Under the pieces are notes generated by a model that was not told the origin of the DNA, searched no databases, and saw only the letters and a program-made list of their open reading frames with translations. Below, piece by piece: positions 49,628 through 57,055 of a stretch of 57,055 nt of DNA (position 1 is its first letter; every line of letters starts with the position of its first letter). Position numbers and translations under genes: made by a program. The DNA lies in contig CALRAE010000006.1 in NCBI GenBank assembly GCA_943350445.1, positions 1 through 57,055 on the forward strand, read 5' to 3'. Source of the DNA: Candidatus Nomurabacteria bacterium (GTDB lineage: Bacteria; Patescibacteriota; Minisyncoccia; Phycocordibacterales; UBA9973).

Positions 49628-50452
49628 ATGTTACCTGCAGACAAATCTGAAAATAAAAATCTAAAAGACATGACAAATTATTCTAGTATGGTAATAAAGG
49701 ACATGAATGTGTCTATATCTTATAGCAAGACAGATAAGCTTATTACAGCTCTTTACATGGTAACGGACATAATAGACAAAGATGAACCGATTAGGAATAA
49801 ATTAAGGACATTGGGTACAGAAATCATATCAGACATACATTCTTTACCGGTAAATGCCTGCAGTAGAATTGACCAGATAGTGTCCTTTTTAGATCTATCT
49901 TCTGCCTTAAATATTATATCGGAAATGAACTGTCGTATTCTCCGCAAAGAGTTCGCTGAGTTAAATAAATCAATAAGAGAAAATAACTACAAAGTTGGGT
50001 CTACTCCTAGGGCGGTAAACCTATCTGAATTTTTTAGAACCGAAAGTGGGATATCAATAGAAAGGTATCCTAACCAATATGGTCTAAAGGACATGAGTAA
50101 ATCTATCGGACATATAAATGGAACGAGAATTGGTGTCCAAAAGGCCAGTACTCTTATGAGAGTCTTGTCCGATAAAACAAATCATCTGTCTGATACGAGT
50201 TACATTAAAAATACACAAAGTAACTTCGATCTTTTAAAGAAAGAAAGAAGGGATAAAATAAGTAATATAATAAAAACGAAAGGTGCCAATGTGGCGATAA
50301 AAGACATAATGCTTGAAATGAATTCTGGTGCCACTGGCGGAGTGTCCTGTAGCGAGAAAACTCTTCAGAGAGAACTCATGTCCATGACCAAAGATGGTGT
50401 CCTTGATAAGACAGGGGAGAAGCGCTGGAGTCGATATTCCATCAAAAATTAA
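49628..50452 (+). CDS. Putative winged-helix DNA-binding protein, unknown role
   Basis: A 274-residue protein. The N-terminal ~120 residues are helical (YSKTDKLITALYMVTDIIDKDEPIRNKL, LSSALNIISEMNCRILRKEF). A middle linker contains RTESGISIERY. The C-terminal ~65 residues look like a helix-turn-helix/winged helix: IKDIMLEMNSGATGGVSCSEKTLQRELMSMTKDGVLDKTGEKRWSRYSIK (read in parts), the LQREL helix being the likely recognition helix. I recognise this layout as recurrent in Parcubacteria but know no function. Six GGACAT sequences occur in or just before the gene. Confidence 0.6.
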   Translation: MLPADKSENKNLKDMTNYSSMVIKDMNVSISYSKTDKLITALYMVTDIIDKDEPIRNKLRTLGTEIISDIHSLPVNACSRIDQIVSFLDLSSALNIISEMNCRILRKEFAELNKSIRENNYKVGSTPRAVNLSEFFRTESGISIERYPNQYGLKDMSKSIGHINGTRIGVQKASTLMRVLSDKTNHLSDTSYIKNTQSNFDLLKKERRDKISNIIKTKGANVAIKDIMLEMNSGATGGVSCSEKTLQRELMSMTKDGVLDKTGEKRWSRYSIKN

Positions 50453-50567
50453 GCAAAAAGGGCAAAAGGCTCTTATCAAGACACGACATAAAAATCTGCT
50501 GATTTTTTTCTATGCTCGGCTCGATAGCTGGTCGCAAGTCTTATTAAGAGCCTTTTGCCCTTTTTGC
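50453..50567. repeat. Long-armed hairpin after the regulator gene
   Basis: Perfect 23-bp arms at 50453-50475 and 50545-50567 (GCAAAAAGGGCAAAAGGC...). The 69-nt interior has nested stems (AAGAC/GTCTT, CGAC/GTCG, AAAAATC/GATTTTT) and CTCGGCTCGATAGC. The latter resembles CTCAGCTCGACAGC in the hairpin at 43928-44044. It begins at the base after the stop codon and may also terminate transcription. Confidence 0.75.
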
Positions 50568-50631
50568 TTGCATTTTAACCCAAAATATGAGAGTATTAAT
50601 TCGTGGATTATACTCGTTAAATATGAGTTAT

Positions 50632-50700
50632 CTCGCACACTTACTTTTGAGATATTGATTACAATGCGCCAAAGGCGCTTCTCAAAAGTAAGTGTGCGAG
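50632..50700. repeat. Long-armed hairpin with GCGCC-AAA-GGCGC centre
   Basis: Perfect 21-bp arms at 50632-50652 and 50680-50700 (CTCGCACACTTACTTTTGAGA and complement, given here as one arm). The interior ends in a small GC hairpin at 50666-50678. It does not share the family A core. Confidence 0.75.
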
Positions 50701-50752
50701 TTATCCACATAATATATTGTTCTATTTTGGATCTATATATTATAATGTTCTT

Positions 50753-50863
50753 ATGTTTATGGAGCGCACATTTTTATGTGTTTTCTGTAGGCATAAAATT
50801 CTATTTATTTTCGCCCTATTATCGTTTGCGATTTCGTCGAAAAAATCTCAAATGATAATTTAG
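50753..50863 (+). CDS. Possible 36-residue small membrane protein
   Basis: ATG at 50753 to TAG at 50861-50863. The peptide begins MFMERTFLCVFCRHK and has a hydrophobic part (ILFIFALLSFAIS) and a basic end. TATAAT at 50741-50746 lies 6 nt before the ATG, the same spacing as confirmed genes in this window. No similarity is recognised, and the start codons overlap another frame, so this is tentative. Confidence 0.3.
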   Translation: MFMERTFLCVFCRHKILFIFALLSFAISSKKSQMII

Positions 50864-51057
50864 TGAAAATGAATTGGTAAGGTCATTGAAAATTAAATAA
50901 ACTAGTCTTTGTAAGATGATTAACCTTGTCTTGCGGGATTATCTTTGTTTCAGTTTTCAATTAAGTCAACATCTGTTCCTTGTTTATTTATCTGCTGCAT
51001 TATTATTGTTTTCAATTATTATTTATTAGCAGATAAAAAGATAAGGATAAGAAAAAA

Positions 51058-51094
51058 TACGCTTTTAGTTTTGTCGAAACTAATTAACGGCGTA
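51058..51094 (+). promoter_or_regulatory. Leader hairpin upstream of the surface protein
   Basis: TACGC (51058-51062) pairs with GCGTA (51090-51094), and inside it TTAGTTT pairs with AAACTAA around TGTCG. It ends 20 nt before the ATG at 51115. It could stabilise the mRNA or control ribosome access. Confidence 0.45.
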
Positions 51095-51114
51095 GAAAAA
51101 ATTAGAAAAAATTT

Positions 51115-54100
51115 ATGAGTAAATTATTAAAATCAAAATTTCTTCTTGGTGTCGTAGCGGTTGCAGTTATGTTCGTAGGAGTTGTTGCTGTTAGCAACAC
51201 TGCTTCTGCAGCTACATGTACAATCACTACTACATTGAGAGTCGGTTCAAAAGGCGATGAAGTTAAATGTCTTCAAGCCGCTGTCGGAGTATCACAAGAT
51301 GGTAGCTTCGGTCCAAAGACTAAGGTCGCTGTCGTAGCTTGGCAGAAGACTGTTAGCGGTCTAGTCGCTGACGGAATCTTCGGTGCTAAGTCACGCGTTG
51401 CTTGGATGGGTTCTCCTGTTACTCCTCCTGTTACTCCTCCTGTAGCAACTGGTCCTGTCACTGTAGCTCTTGCGACTGACAACCCAGCTTCTGGATCTTT
51501 CATAGCTCCAGCTTCTGGTGTTCAATTCGCAAAGTTCACATTTTCAGGTGCTGGCACTGTTACTTCAGTTAAGTTGATGAGAAAAGGTGTTTCATCAAGT
51601 TCAACTGTAAACAATGTCTACTTGTATGATGGTGCTACTCGTCTTACAGACGGAGCTTCAATCGGTTCAGACAACACAGTTACTTTCAACTCTGTCGGTG
51701 GAATTTTCACTGTAGCAGGTTCAAAGACTATAACTGTAGTTGCTGATACTCTTGTTGCTGATTACAGTCTTGCTCTTGCTCTTACTAGCTACACAGCTGG
51801 TGGCGTTGCAACTACTGTAAACGTAAGTGGAAACGAGATGTACGGTGCTTCAGCTACTTTGGCTACTGTGGCCCTAGCTGCATCTACTGGTTCAGGTGCT
51901 ACTGATGCTGGGCTAGACATTAGTGTTTGGCAAAGTACAGCTACTGTAGCTACTCGCGATGTAATTCTAAAATCTTTGGCATTACGTCAGATCGGCTCAA
52001 TAGTTTCTGCTGACATAAACAACTTCAAGCTTTATGTTGACGGAGTATGGGCTGCTACTGTAGCTAACTCGGATGCAAACGGTTATGTAACTTTTGCTCC
52101 AAGTGTAGTTCTAAAGACTGGTGCTCGAGTATTGAAAGTTACTGCTGATGTCCTAGGTGGTTCAGGAAGAACAGTTTCTATGTCTCTTCGTGGAACTTAT
52201 GATTTCATAGCAACTGATACTCAATACAATGCGAACGGTACAGCTACTGGAACATTCCCTAACACTGCTACCGCTTTCACAGTTAACTCTGGTACTTTGA
52301 CTGTTGTGAAGAAAAATGATTCACAATCATCAAACGTAACTATTGGTGCTTCAGATCAATCACTTGCTACCTACACATTTACTGCGTACGGTGAGGCAGT
52401 TAAAGTTGAGACACTTAGAGTTGGTATGATTACAACAGGTGGTACTGTTACAGACAATACGCTTCGAAATGTTCGTATCCTCGTAAACGGTGCTCAGGTT
52501 GGTAGTAACACTTCTGTTCCTGCTGCTGCATCATTTGCTGCTGCTTCAGGTACATCATTTACTACAAACTTCGTAGTTTACCCTGGAACTCCTGCGACTG
52601 TAGAAATTCGTTCAGATATCTTCGATAACGAAAGTACTGATGATATTACTGCTGGTACAACAACTGCTGTTCAAGCTGTGTTGGTCGGTGGTGCTGCTAC
52701 TAGTAACGGTGTTCCACAGGTTTCCCTTGGAACAATCAACGTTCCTACATCAGCGAACGTTCTTGGTAATAACTTGACTATCGCTTCAGGCTCAATGTCT
52801 ATAGCGACAACTACAAGTTATGTTAGTCGATCTGTTGCTGTCCCTGCTACTGCTTACAAGATTGGTTCATTCCAGCTTACTGGAAACTCAACTGAAGCAG
52901 TCAACTTAAACACAGTTTATGTTGGCTTCACAGCTGGAAGTACAGTTACAGAGGAAACTGATCTTTCTGATCTTTACTATGTTATGGGTGGTGTACAAAG
53001 TACTGTAAAGGGTACTGTAAGTTCAACCATTCTTAACGGAAATAGCTGGTCAATTAACAAGACTCTAGCGAAGAACGAAACTATCCAGGTTGATGTGTAT
53101 GCAACACTTGCTTCTACAGTAAGTACAAACGCAGTTATCGCTACATTGGCGGTTGCTGGTACTACTGTAAATTCAGGTATAACTACTTACGCTGATGCTT
53201 CTGGTATTACAACTTTGACTGCCGGAGTTACTGGTCAAACAATCACTGGTGCTACAGGTTCAGTAACTATCTCTAAAGATACTTCGAACACATTAAAGGC
53301 ATCAATCGTTGATGATAGTGGCACATTGAAGACTTTGACAGCAAAGATTGAGGCGTTAACTGATACATATACAGTTACAGACTTTACTGTTACCGTATCT
53401 AACGTTTCTGCTGTGTCAACAGTTACACTAAAAGATCGCACTACAGGTGCAGTTATCGGTGCTGCTAAGTCAGCTGCGACTTCACTCACTTGGAGTGGTC
53501 TTAACTACGTAGTTTCTGCTGGTAGTATTGTTAGAGTTGATGTTGAATTAGCATTGGCTCCAGTTGGAGTAGATGCAGGTACGACAGGTTCAGCTCTAAC
53601 TACATCTATTACAGCATTTACTGCTCGTAATGGAGCTGGTACATCTGCAACTGGTACTGGTACTGCTGTTGGTAACGCTGTGTATGTTTATAAAGCTATA
53701 CCTACATTGGCTACAGCTAATACACCTACAGGCAACGGTACACTTGGATCAGGAACACAGACCTTGTCTAAATTCTCAGTAAGTACAAATGGTACTGGAA
53801 CAATTGGATGGAATAGATTGATCTTCACAATCGCGAAGACTTCTGCTCCTACTCTCGCTTCATTTACTCTTTGGGATGTTACTAACGGTACTGCGGTTTC
53901 AGTTCCTGGAACAGCTACTATTGTAGACTCAGCAAATGATGCTACATGTTTAGCAACACTCCTAAGTTGTGCTGTAAGATTCGTTCCTACGGCTGAGCAG
54001 CAAGTTAGTAGTACTGCAATCTATGCCCTAAAGGCGACAGTTGCTGGAACACTTATCTCAACTGACTCTGTAACGACTACAATGACAAACCCAGGTGGTA

Positions 54101-54306
54101 CTCTAGGATTCGTTGCTTCTGCTGCATATGCGACCGTCGCTGCGACTGGTTCATTCTCTGCAACAAGTTATGCAACGTACCTAACATCTCCATCATTCGT
54201 ATGGTCTGATGTTTCAAAAGCTAGTCATGACACAACAACTACTGATTGGAGTAATGACTACTTAGTACCTGCGCTTCCACTTGACTCACAAGCTCTACAC
54301 GTCTAA
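51115..54306 (+). CDS. Major secreted surface protein with peptidoglycan-binding domain
   Basis: A 1063-residue protein. It has a signal peptide with cleavage after NTASA (about residue 32), then a PG_binding_1-like domain (LRVGSKGDEVKCLQAAVGV, DGSFGPKTKVAVVAWQ, GLVADGIFGAKSRVAW; read in parts). A Pro-rich hinge (PVTPPVTPPVATGP) follows, then ~900 residues of Ala/Thr/Ser/Val-rich beta repeats beginning DNPASGSFIAPASG. Synonymous codons are strikingly uniform (GCT, ACT, GTA), suggesting high expression. It fits an S-layer or main cell-wall protein. It has a structured leader and a strong terminator, and is the longest intact surface gene here. Confidence 0.75.
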   Translation: MSKLLKSKFLLGVVAVAVMFVGVVAVSNTASAATCTITTTLRVGSKGDEVKCLQAAVGVSQDGSFGPKTKVAVVAWQKTVSGLVADGIFGAKSRVAWMGSPVTPPVTPPVATGPVTVALATDNPASGSFIAPASGVQFAKFTFSGAGTVTSVKLMRKGVSSSSTVNNVYLYDGATRLTDGASIGSDNTVTFNSVGGIFTVAGSKTITVVADTLVADYSLALALTSYTAGGVATTVNVSGNEMYGASATLATVALAASTGSGATDAGLDISVWQSTATVATRDVILKSLALRQIGSIVSADINNFKLYVDGVWAATVANSDANGYVTFAPSVVLKTGARVLKVTADVLGGSGRTVSMSLRGTYDFIATDTQYNANGTATGTFPNTATAFTVNSGTLTVVKKNDSQSSNVTIGASDQSLATYTFTAYGEAVKVETLRVGMITTGGTVTDNTLRNVRILVNGAQVGSNTSVPAAASFAAASGTSFTTNFVVYPGTPATVEIRSDIFDNESTDDITAGTTTAVQAVLVGGAATSNGVPQVSLGTINVPTSANVLGNNLTIASGSMSIATTTSYVSRSVAVPATAYKIGSFQLTGNSTEAVNLNTVYVGFTAGSTVTEETDLSDLYYVMGGVQSTVKGTVSSTILNGNSWSINKTLAKNETIQVDVYATLASTVSTNAVIATLAVAGTTVNSGITTYADASGITTLTAGVTGQTITGATGSVTISKDTSNTLKASIVDDSGTLKTLTAKIEALTDTYTVTDFTVTVSNVSAVSTVTLKDRTTGAVIGAAKSAATSLTWSGLNYVVSAGSIVRVDVELALAPVGVDAGTTGSALTTSITAFTARNGAGTSATGTGTAVGNAVYVYKAIPTLATANTPTGNGTLGSGTQTLSKFSVSTNGTGTIGWNRLIFTIAKTSAPTLASFTLWDVTNGTAVSVPGTATIVDSANDATCLATLLSCAVRFVPTAEQQVSSTAIYALKATVAGTLISTDSVTTTMTNPGGTLGFVASAAYATVAATGSFSATSYATYLTSPSFVWSDVSKASHDTTTTDWSNDYLVPALPLDSQALHV

Positions 54307-54370
54307 TGAAATTGTGGTTCTAGTGTTAGTCTAAATAGCTTTTAGGTGGTCGAATACCTATAAGCCAAAC

Positions 54371-54402
54371 AAAAACCCCATCGCTCACGCGGTGGGGTTT
54401 TT
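54371..54402 (+). terminator. Intrinsic terminator of the surface protein gene
   Basis: AAAAACCCCATCGC and GCGGTGGGGTTTTT around TCAC form a 14-bp stem with a T-run. It is identical to the terminator at 54889-54920 except for two stem bases that keep pairing through G-U wobbles. Confidence 0.9.
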
Positions 54403-54422
54403 GCGTTTAGATGTGGATAGTA

Positions 54423-54460
54423 TATAATATATCTATTATTATAAGTTCCGTTTTACGGAA
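54423..54460 (+). promoter_or_regulatory. Promoter and leader hairpin for the 124-residue membrane protein
   Basis: TATAAT at 54423-54428 gives an expected leader of about 30 nt. This contains the stem TTCCG-TTTTA-CGGAA (54446-54460), 5 nt before the ATG at 54466. Confidence 0.45.
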
Positions 54461-54465
54461 AAAAC

Positions 54466-54840
54466 ATGAATATTATGTCAAATCTAAAGAATAGAGTAAC
54501 GTTGATCGTGGCTGTGCTTTTAGTTGTGGTGGGTCTTGGGTTGGTAATTAACAAGAAAAACATGGAGAGTCCTTATTCTGTGGTGTATCTAGCGACAGGG
54601 GAGGTGTATGTCGGGCAGTTATCCACACTTCCTGATTTTGAGCTTAAAAATGCTTACATCTTGCAGGTTACAAAGGATGCTACAGATCCAGCAAAGAACA
54701 ACTTCCAGATCACTCCTGTAAGTGATGCACTTTGGGCACCTGAGAGTCTACATCTTGTGAAGAAGAACATCGTTTTCTACGGTAGACTAGAAAAAACTAG
54801 TAAAATAGCTGAAACTATAGCAGCAAAGGCAGTAAAATAG
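54466..54840 (+). CDS. Small membrane-anchored protein, unknown function
   Basis: A 124-residue protein with an N-terminal membrane segment (about 12-27: LIVAVLLVVVGLGLVI) and an extracytoplasmic part. That part includes YSVVYLATGEVYVGQLSTLPDFELKNAYILQV and a C-terminal IVFYGRLEKTSKIAETIAA (read in parts). The VVYLATGEVYVGQL stretch resembles a small beta barrel. No family name is known to me. It is a single-gene unit between two near-identical terminators, placed between two large surface proteins, so a role in surface assembly is a reasonable guess. An alternative ATG at 54475 would remove three residues. Confidence 0.6.
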   Translation: MNIMSNLKNRVTLIVAVLLVVVGLGLVINKKNMESPYSVVYLATGEVYVGQLSTLPDFELKNAYILQVTKDATDPAKNNFQITPVSDALWAPESLHLVKKNIVFYGRLEKTSKIAETIAAKAVK

Positions 54841-54888
54841 CTTCTAAGGAATAGCTCATAGCTTCCTAGTGGATAGCTAACTAGTTTT

Positions 54889-54920
54889 AAAAACCCCGTC
54901 GCTCACGCGATGGGGTTTTT
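54889..54920 (+). terminator. Intrinsic terminator, near-copy of the one at 54371
   Basis: AAAAACCCCGTCGC, loop TCAC, GCGATGGGGTTTTT. It shares 30 of 32 bases with the upstream terminator and also the following GCG. Confidence 0.9.
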
Positions 54921-54972
54921 GCGTTAACTGTGGATAACTTTCGTGTTTTTTATAATGATTTATTTTTGAAAG

Positions 54973-54981
54973 TGGTATACT
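54973..54981 (+). promoter_or_regulatory. Extended -10 promoter with a true 5' leader
   Basis: TGG-TATACT lies 83 nt before the ATG at 55065, giving a leader of about 77 nt. The leader has an AAGAA/TTCTT hairpin near 55004. This contrasts with the 6-7 nt spacing at housekeeping genes. Confidence 0.5.
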
Positions 54982-55064
54982 AAAAATAATCTTTATTGTA
55001 ATAAGAATGTCGGTTCTTGTTGCAAGTTAAAAATTTAATATTTATTATAAATAATTAACTAATT

Positions 55065-57055
55065 ATGCAAACTTTTTATTCTCTTAGGAAAATTTTCTCA
55101 CCGGTCGCAATACTAATGGTATTCATTACCCTTGGTATTTTTTATTTTTATATCTACAATGCTTACGCTATTGTCACGACTACCATTACAGACAATACGC
55201 CACTTTTCGGCGGACAGTATTTGAAAGCTTCCAGTAATAATACTGCAATACTAAAGGTCCAATTTGGTTCTGATTCAGACACAGAAACTCTGACATCGAT
55301 CAATGTCACCTTCGCTTCTAGCGCTGGTTCACCTTCATGGACTGCTAGTTCTGCGACCTCTTCTGACCTTGCTGATTTGGCTACTACTGATGGCGGTATT
55401 CAGCTTTGGAAAGATGCCGGCGCTGGTGGATTTCAAGGACAGGGGACTGATACCCAAGTAACCTTAGCAGCTACTCCTCAATATGCAGCTAGTAATGTAT
55501 TTACCATCACTCCAGCCACTCCTCCGACCCTAGCCACAGATGAAGTTTATTTCGTTGTCCTAAAGAGTAAATCATCTCCGGTGAATGCCAATGCTTTTAC
55601 TGTTGCCATAGCAGCTGATGGAGACATTATTACTTCTGCTAGTAACCCTACCATCACTCCTGTCACTAGCCGAACAATTACGATAGACACCACAGCTCCG
55701 ACCTTAAATACTAGCGCTGGTGGAAGTACGCCTACTACTGGATCAACTGGGGTATCGATCAGTGGTTTTCCCCATATGGTTTTTTCAGAACAAATGGATC
55801 AAACGACCTTAAGTCCTTTTAATATTAATTTCACTAGTCCTGGCCCTGTTACTGTGAATGGCTCAATTCGTACTTTTCCAAATGGATTTGATTTCGTAGT
55901 ATCCAACCCTCCGACTTATACAGCAAGTACTAGTTTTGTGAAATTTAACACTGTTTCTGCTTCTTTCTTCCAAATTTTTGGAACTAGCCCAGTTTTCCCT
56001 CAAGGAAGTTATTTTGCGCCTGCGGTGGGGGATATAGTTATTAGTCAGAGAGAAACTTTCCCTCTAGAATTAGGTTTGGTAACAAATGCGACCTTAACTT
56101 CAGGAACTTTTGCTATTAATGGTTTTGCTGCCTTTAATCCACAGCAAATTACAAAAGTTGCGACTCCCGCGGCGACTGGTGTAGTCAGTGCTGCTACGTC
56201 AGTAACGACTGGAGATATTATCGTCGTCAATACTACAGCCAATCCAACTGCGCAGAAATATGATTGGCATATAGTGACGACTGGTGCAGCGATTAATAAT
56301 GCTTCGCTTCGTATAGACGGCTCCGGTGCAGCTCCAACATTTGTTTCTGGTTCTAGATTTAGCACCATTACCCCGAGCGGCACTGCTACTGACAACGGAG
56401 CGACGGCTGGGCAAGTTTTAGCCGTTTCGGTTGGCGACTTAGTTTTTGTAAAAATTGGCTCTAGCTATGGTTGGCATCAAGTTACTACTGCCGGAAATCT
56501 TTCATCCGATGCCACAGAAAATACTGCTTTTGTGGATGATGGTGTGGCTGATCCAGCAATTGTCGCAAGTAGCCAGATGAGCAGACTTGCATCAGCTGCG
56601 AATGGATTGGTTAGCGAATCTGCAACTCCTTTCTCTTTTGGAGATATTGTTTTTGCTAAAACTACAGCCAATGCTGCCAATAATGGTGCTTACAATTTCC
56701 ACATAGTTACAAATTTTGTATTGGGTGGTACGGTAGGTGCAAATTCTGCCAGTCTACGATTCGACAATGTCCCAGGAAATCTTACGACTTCCACAGCTTA
56801 CACTTTAACTATGACGACTGGGGTTAAAGATTCAGCGGGGAATCCTTTGGCTTCAAATAATGTTGTTACATTTACGACTGGGGTCACAGGTAGTTCAAAT
56901 ACCACTCCACCGGGAGTTCAATCTAGCCAGCCACAACCAGGATCCCAAACTCATCCTATCAATGCGCCCATTAAACTAACCTTTAGTGTAGATATGGCTT
57001 CAAGTGGCGGCGGGGATATCACTTCTGGTTCTAATATTGCTTTGACTACCGATAA
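55065..57055 (+). CDS. Large surface protein with Ig-like repeats, truncated by the window end
   Basis: Open from the ATG at 55065 to the last base, 663 codons without a stop. It has an N-terminal signal or anchor segment (SPVAILMVFITLGIFYFYIYNAYA), then beta-rich sequence. Big_5 (SbsA-type) Ig modules are recognisable: MVFSEQMDQTTLSPFNINF and YTLTMTTGVKDSAGNPLASNNVVTFTTG (read in parts). Two internal modules share GDIV/IIVVNTTAN ... Y-x-WH/FH-IVT ... ASLRxD, with a third weaker one containing YGWHQVTT. It is probably another cell-surface or S-layer component. The C-terminus and total size are unknown. Confidence 0.75.
   Translation, partial: MQTFYSLRKIFSPVAILMVFITLGIFYFYIYNAYAIVTTTITDNTPLFGGQYLKASSNNTAILKVQFGSDSDTETLTSINVTFASSAGSPSWTASSATSSDLADLATTDGGIQLWKDAGAGGFQGQGTDTQVTLAATPQYAASNVFTITPATPPTLATDEVYFVVLKSKSSPVNANAFTVAIAADGDIITSASNPTITPVTSRTITIDTTAPTLNTSAGGSTPTTGSTGVSISGFPHMVFSEQMDQTTLSPFNINFTSPGPVTVNGSIRTFPNGFDFVVSNPPTYTASTSFVKFNTVSASFFQIFGTSPVFPQGSYFAPAVGDIVISQRETFPLELGLVTNATLTSGTFAINGFAAFNPQQITKVATPAATGVVSAATSVTTGDIIVVNTTANPTAQKYDWHIVTTGAAINNASLRIDGSGAAPTFVSGSRFSTITPSGTATDNGATAGQVLAVSVGDLVFVKIGSSYGWHQVTTAGNLSSDATENTAFVDDGVADPAIVASSQMSRLASAANGLVSESATPFSFGDIVFAKTTANAANNGAYNFHIVTNFVLGGTVGANSASLRFDNVPGNLTTSTAYTLTMTTGVKDSAGNPLASNNVVTFTTGVTGSSNTTPPGVQSSQPQPGSQTHPINAPIKLTFSVDMASSGGGDITSGSNIALTTD

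Larger units (their letters stand above)
50568..51114 (+). other. Long gene-poor leader region before the major surface protein
   Basis: An AT-rich stretch of 547 nt. It holds a second long hairpin (50632-50700), a possible 36-codon gene (50753-50863), an 8-bp inverted repeat TATCTGCT / AGCAGATA (about 50988-51034), and a compact stem just before the surface protein start (51058-51094). No further conserved signal was recognised. Confidence 0.6.

Noticed and set aside
51115-54306. CRISPR-like or tandem repeats in the surface protein gene
   Set aside because: The repetitiveness is at the codon and amino-acid level (GCT, ACT, GTA). There are no regularly spaced identical direct repeats.

Overview
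The window is an AT-rich chromosomal segment of a small-genome bacterium, most probably a Candidate Phyla Radiation (Patescibacteria/Parcubacteria-type) organism. The signs are repeated YAWSENIGWI surface motifs, very compact gene packing, a ComEC split into two genes, an elongation factor P with a QQRKP loop, an isoleucyl-tRNA synthetase with an inserted phosphatase domain, abundant small single-span membrane proteins, and almost no Shine-Dalgarno sequences. No rRNA, tRNA, CRISPR array or transposase was found.

Layout. Positions 1-8.4 kb hold a cell-surface and type IV pilus block: a Cys-rich surface protein, pilB, pilC, three prepilin-like proteins and a large PilX-like protein carrying a beta-propeller. 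8.4-22.7 kb is housekeeping: tpiA-pgk, a HIT hydrolase, recJ, rnhA, comEC, a superoxide dismutase, the detached ComEC-type metallo-beta-lactamase, glyA, a broken SDR gene, tmk, dut, argS and a Pif1-like helicase. 22.7-25.4 kb holds a candidate small RNA and a compact polyamine cluster (SpeD homologue, deoxyhypusine-synthase-like enzyme, agmatinase-family enzyme). 25.4-42.6 kb runs in one direction: a permease, an orphan histidine kinase, ileS, HD, alpha/beta-hydrolase and MBL proteins, recO, a large membrane protein, glyS, NUDIX, an M16 peptidase, an AI-2E-type permease, metG and tatD. 42.7-44.7 kb holds rpsF-ssb-rpsR facing efp. 44.8-49.4 kb is on the minus strand: a broken unknown gene, recA, a small membrane protein and ftsK. 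49.6-57 kb holds a putative winged-helix regulator and then secreted surface proteins, the last of which runs off the window.

Two patterns cut across the genes. First, about 16 genes have an extended -10 box (TGN-TANNNT type) exactly 6-7 nt before the start codon, so their mRNAs should be leaderless. The surface genes at the right end appear to have real 5' leaders with hairpins and two near-identical terminators. Second, the window contains several families of palindromic DNA. A 41-bp core occurs three times (beside HIT/recJ, SOD/ComEC-type MBL, and recA), each time enclosed by long inverted-repeat arms whose sequence is different at every locus. Three further long-armed hairpins lack that core. 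A different palindromic element sits in frame inside both recJ and recA and encodes HDSAES in each, in the manner of Rickettsia palindromic elements. Another palindromic family is in frame inside rnhA and is also found between tatD and rpsF.

Functionally, the pilus machinery, ComEC parts, RecJ, RecO, SSB, RecA and FtsK give a plausible DNA-uptake and recombination toolkit. The SpeD/DHS-like/agmatinase trio could make putrescine and homospermidine from arginine. Two genes carry one in-frame TAA each with intact coding sequence on both sides. All functional calls come from reading motifs by eye; no database search was possible.
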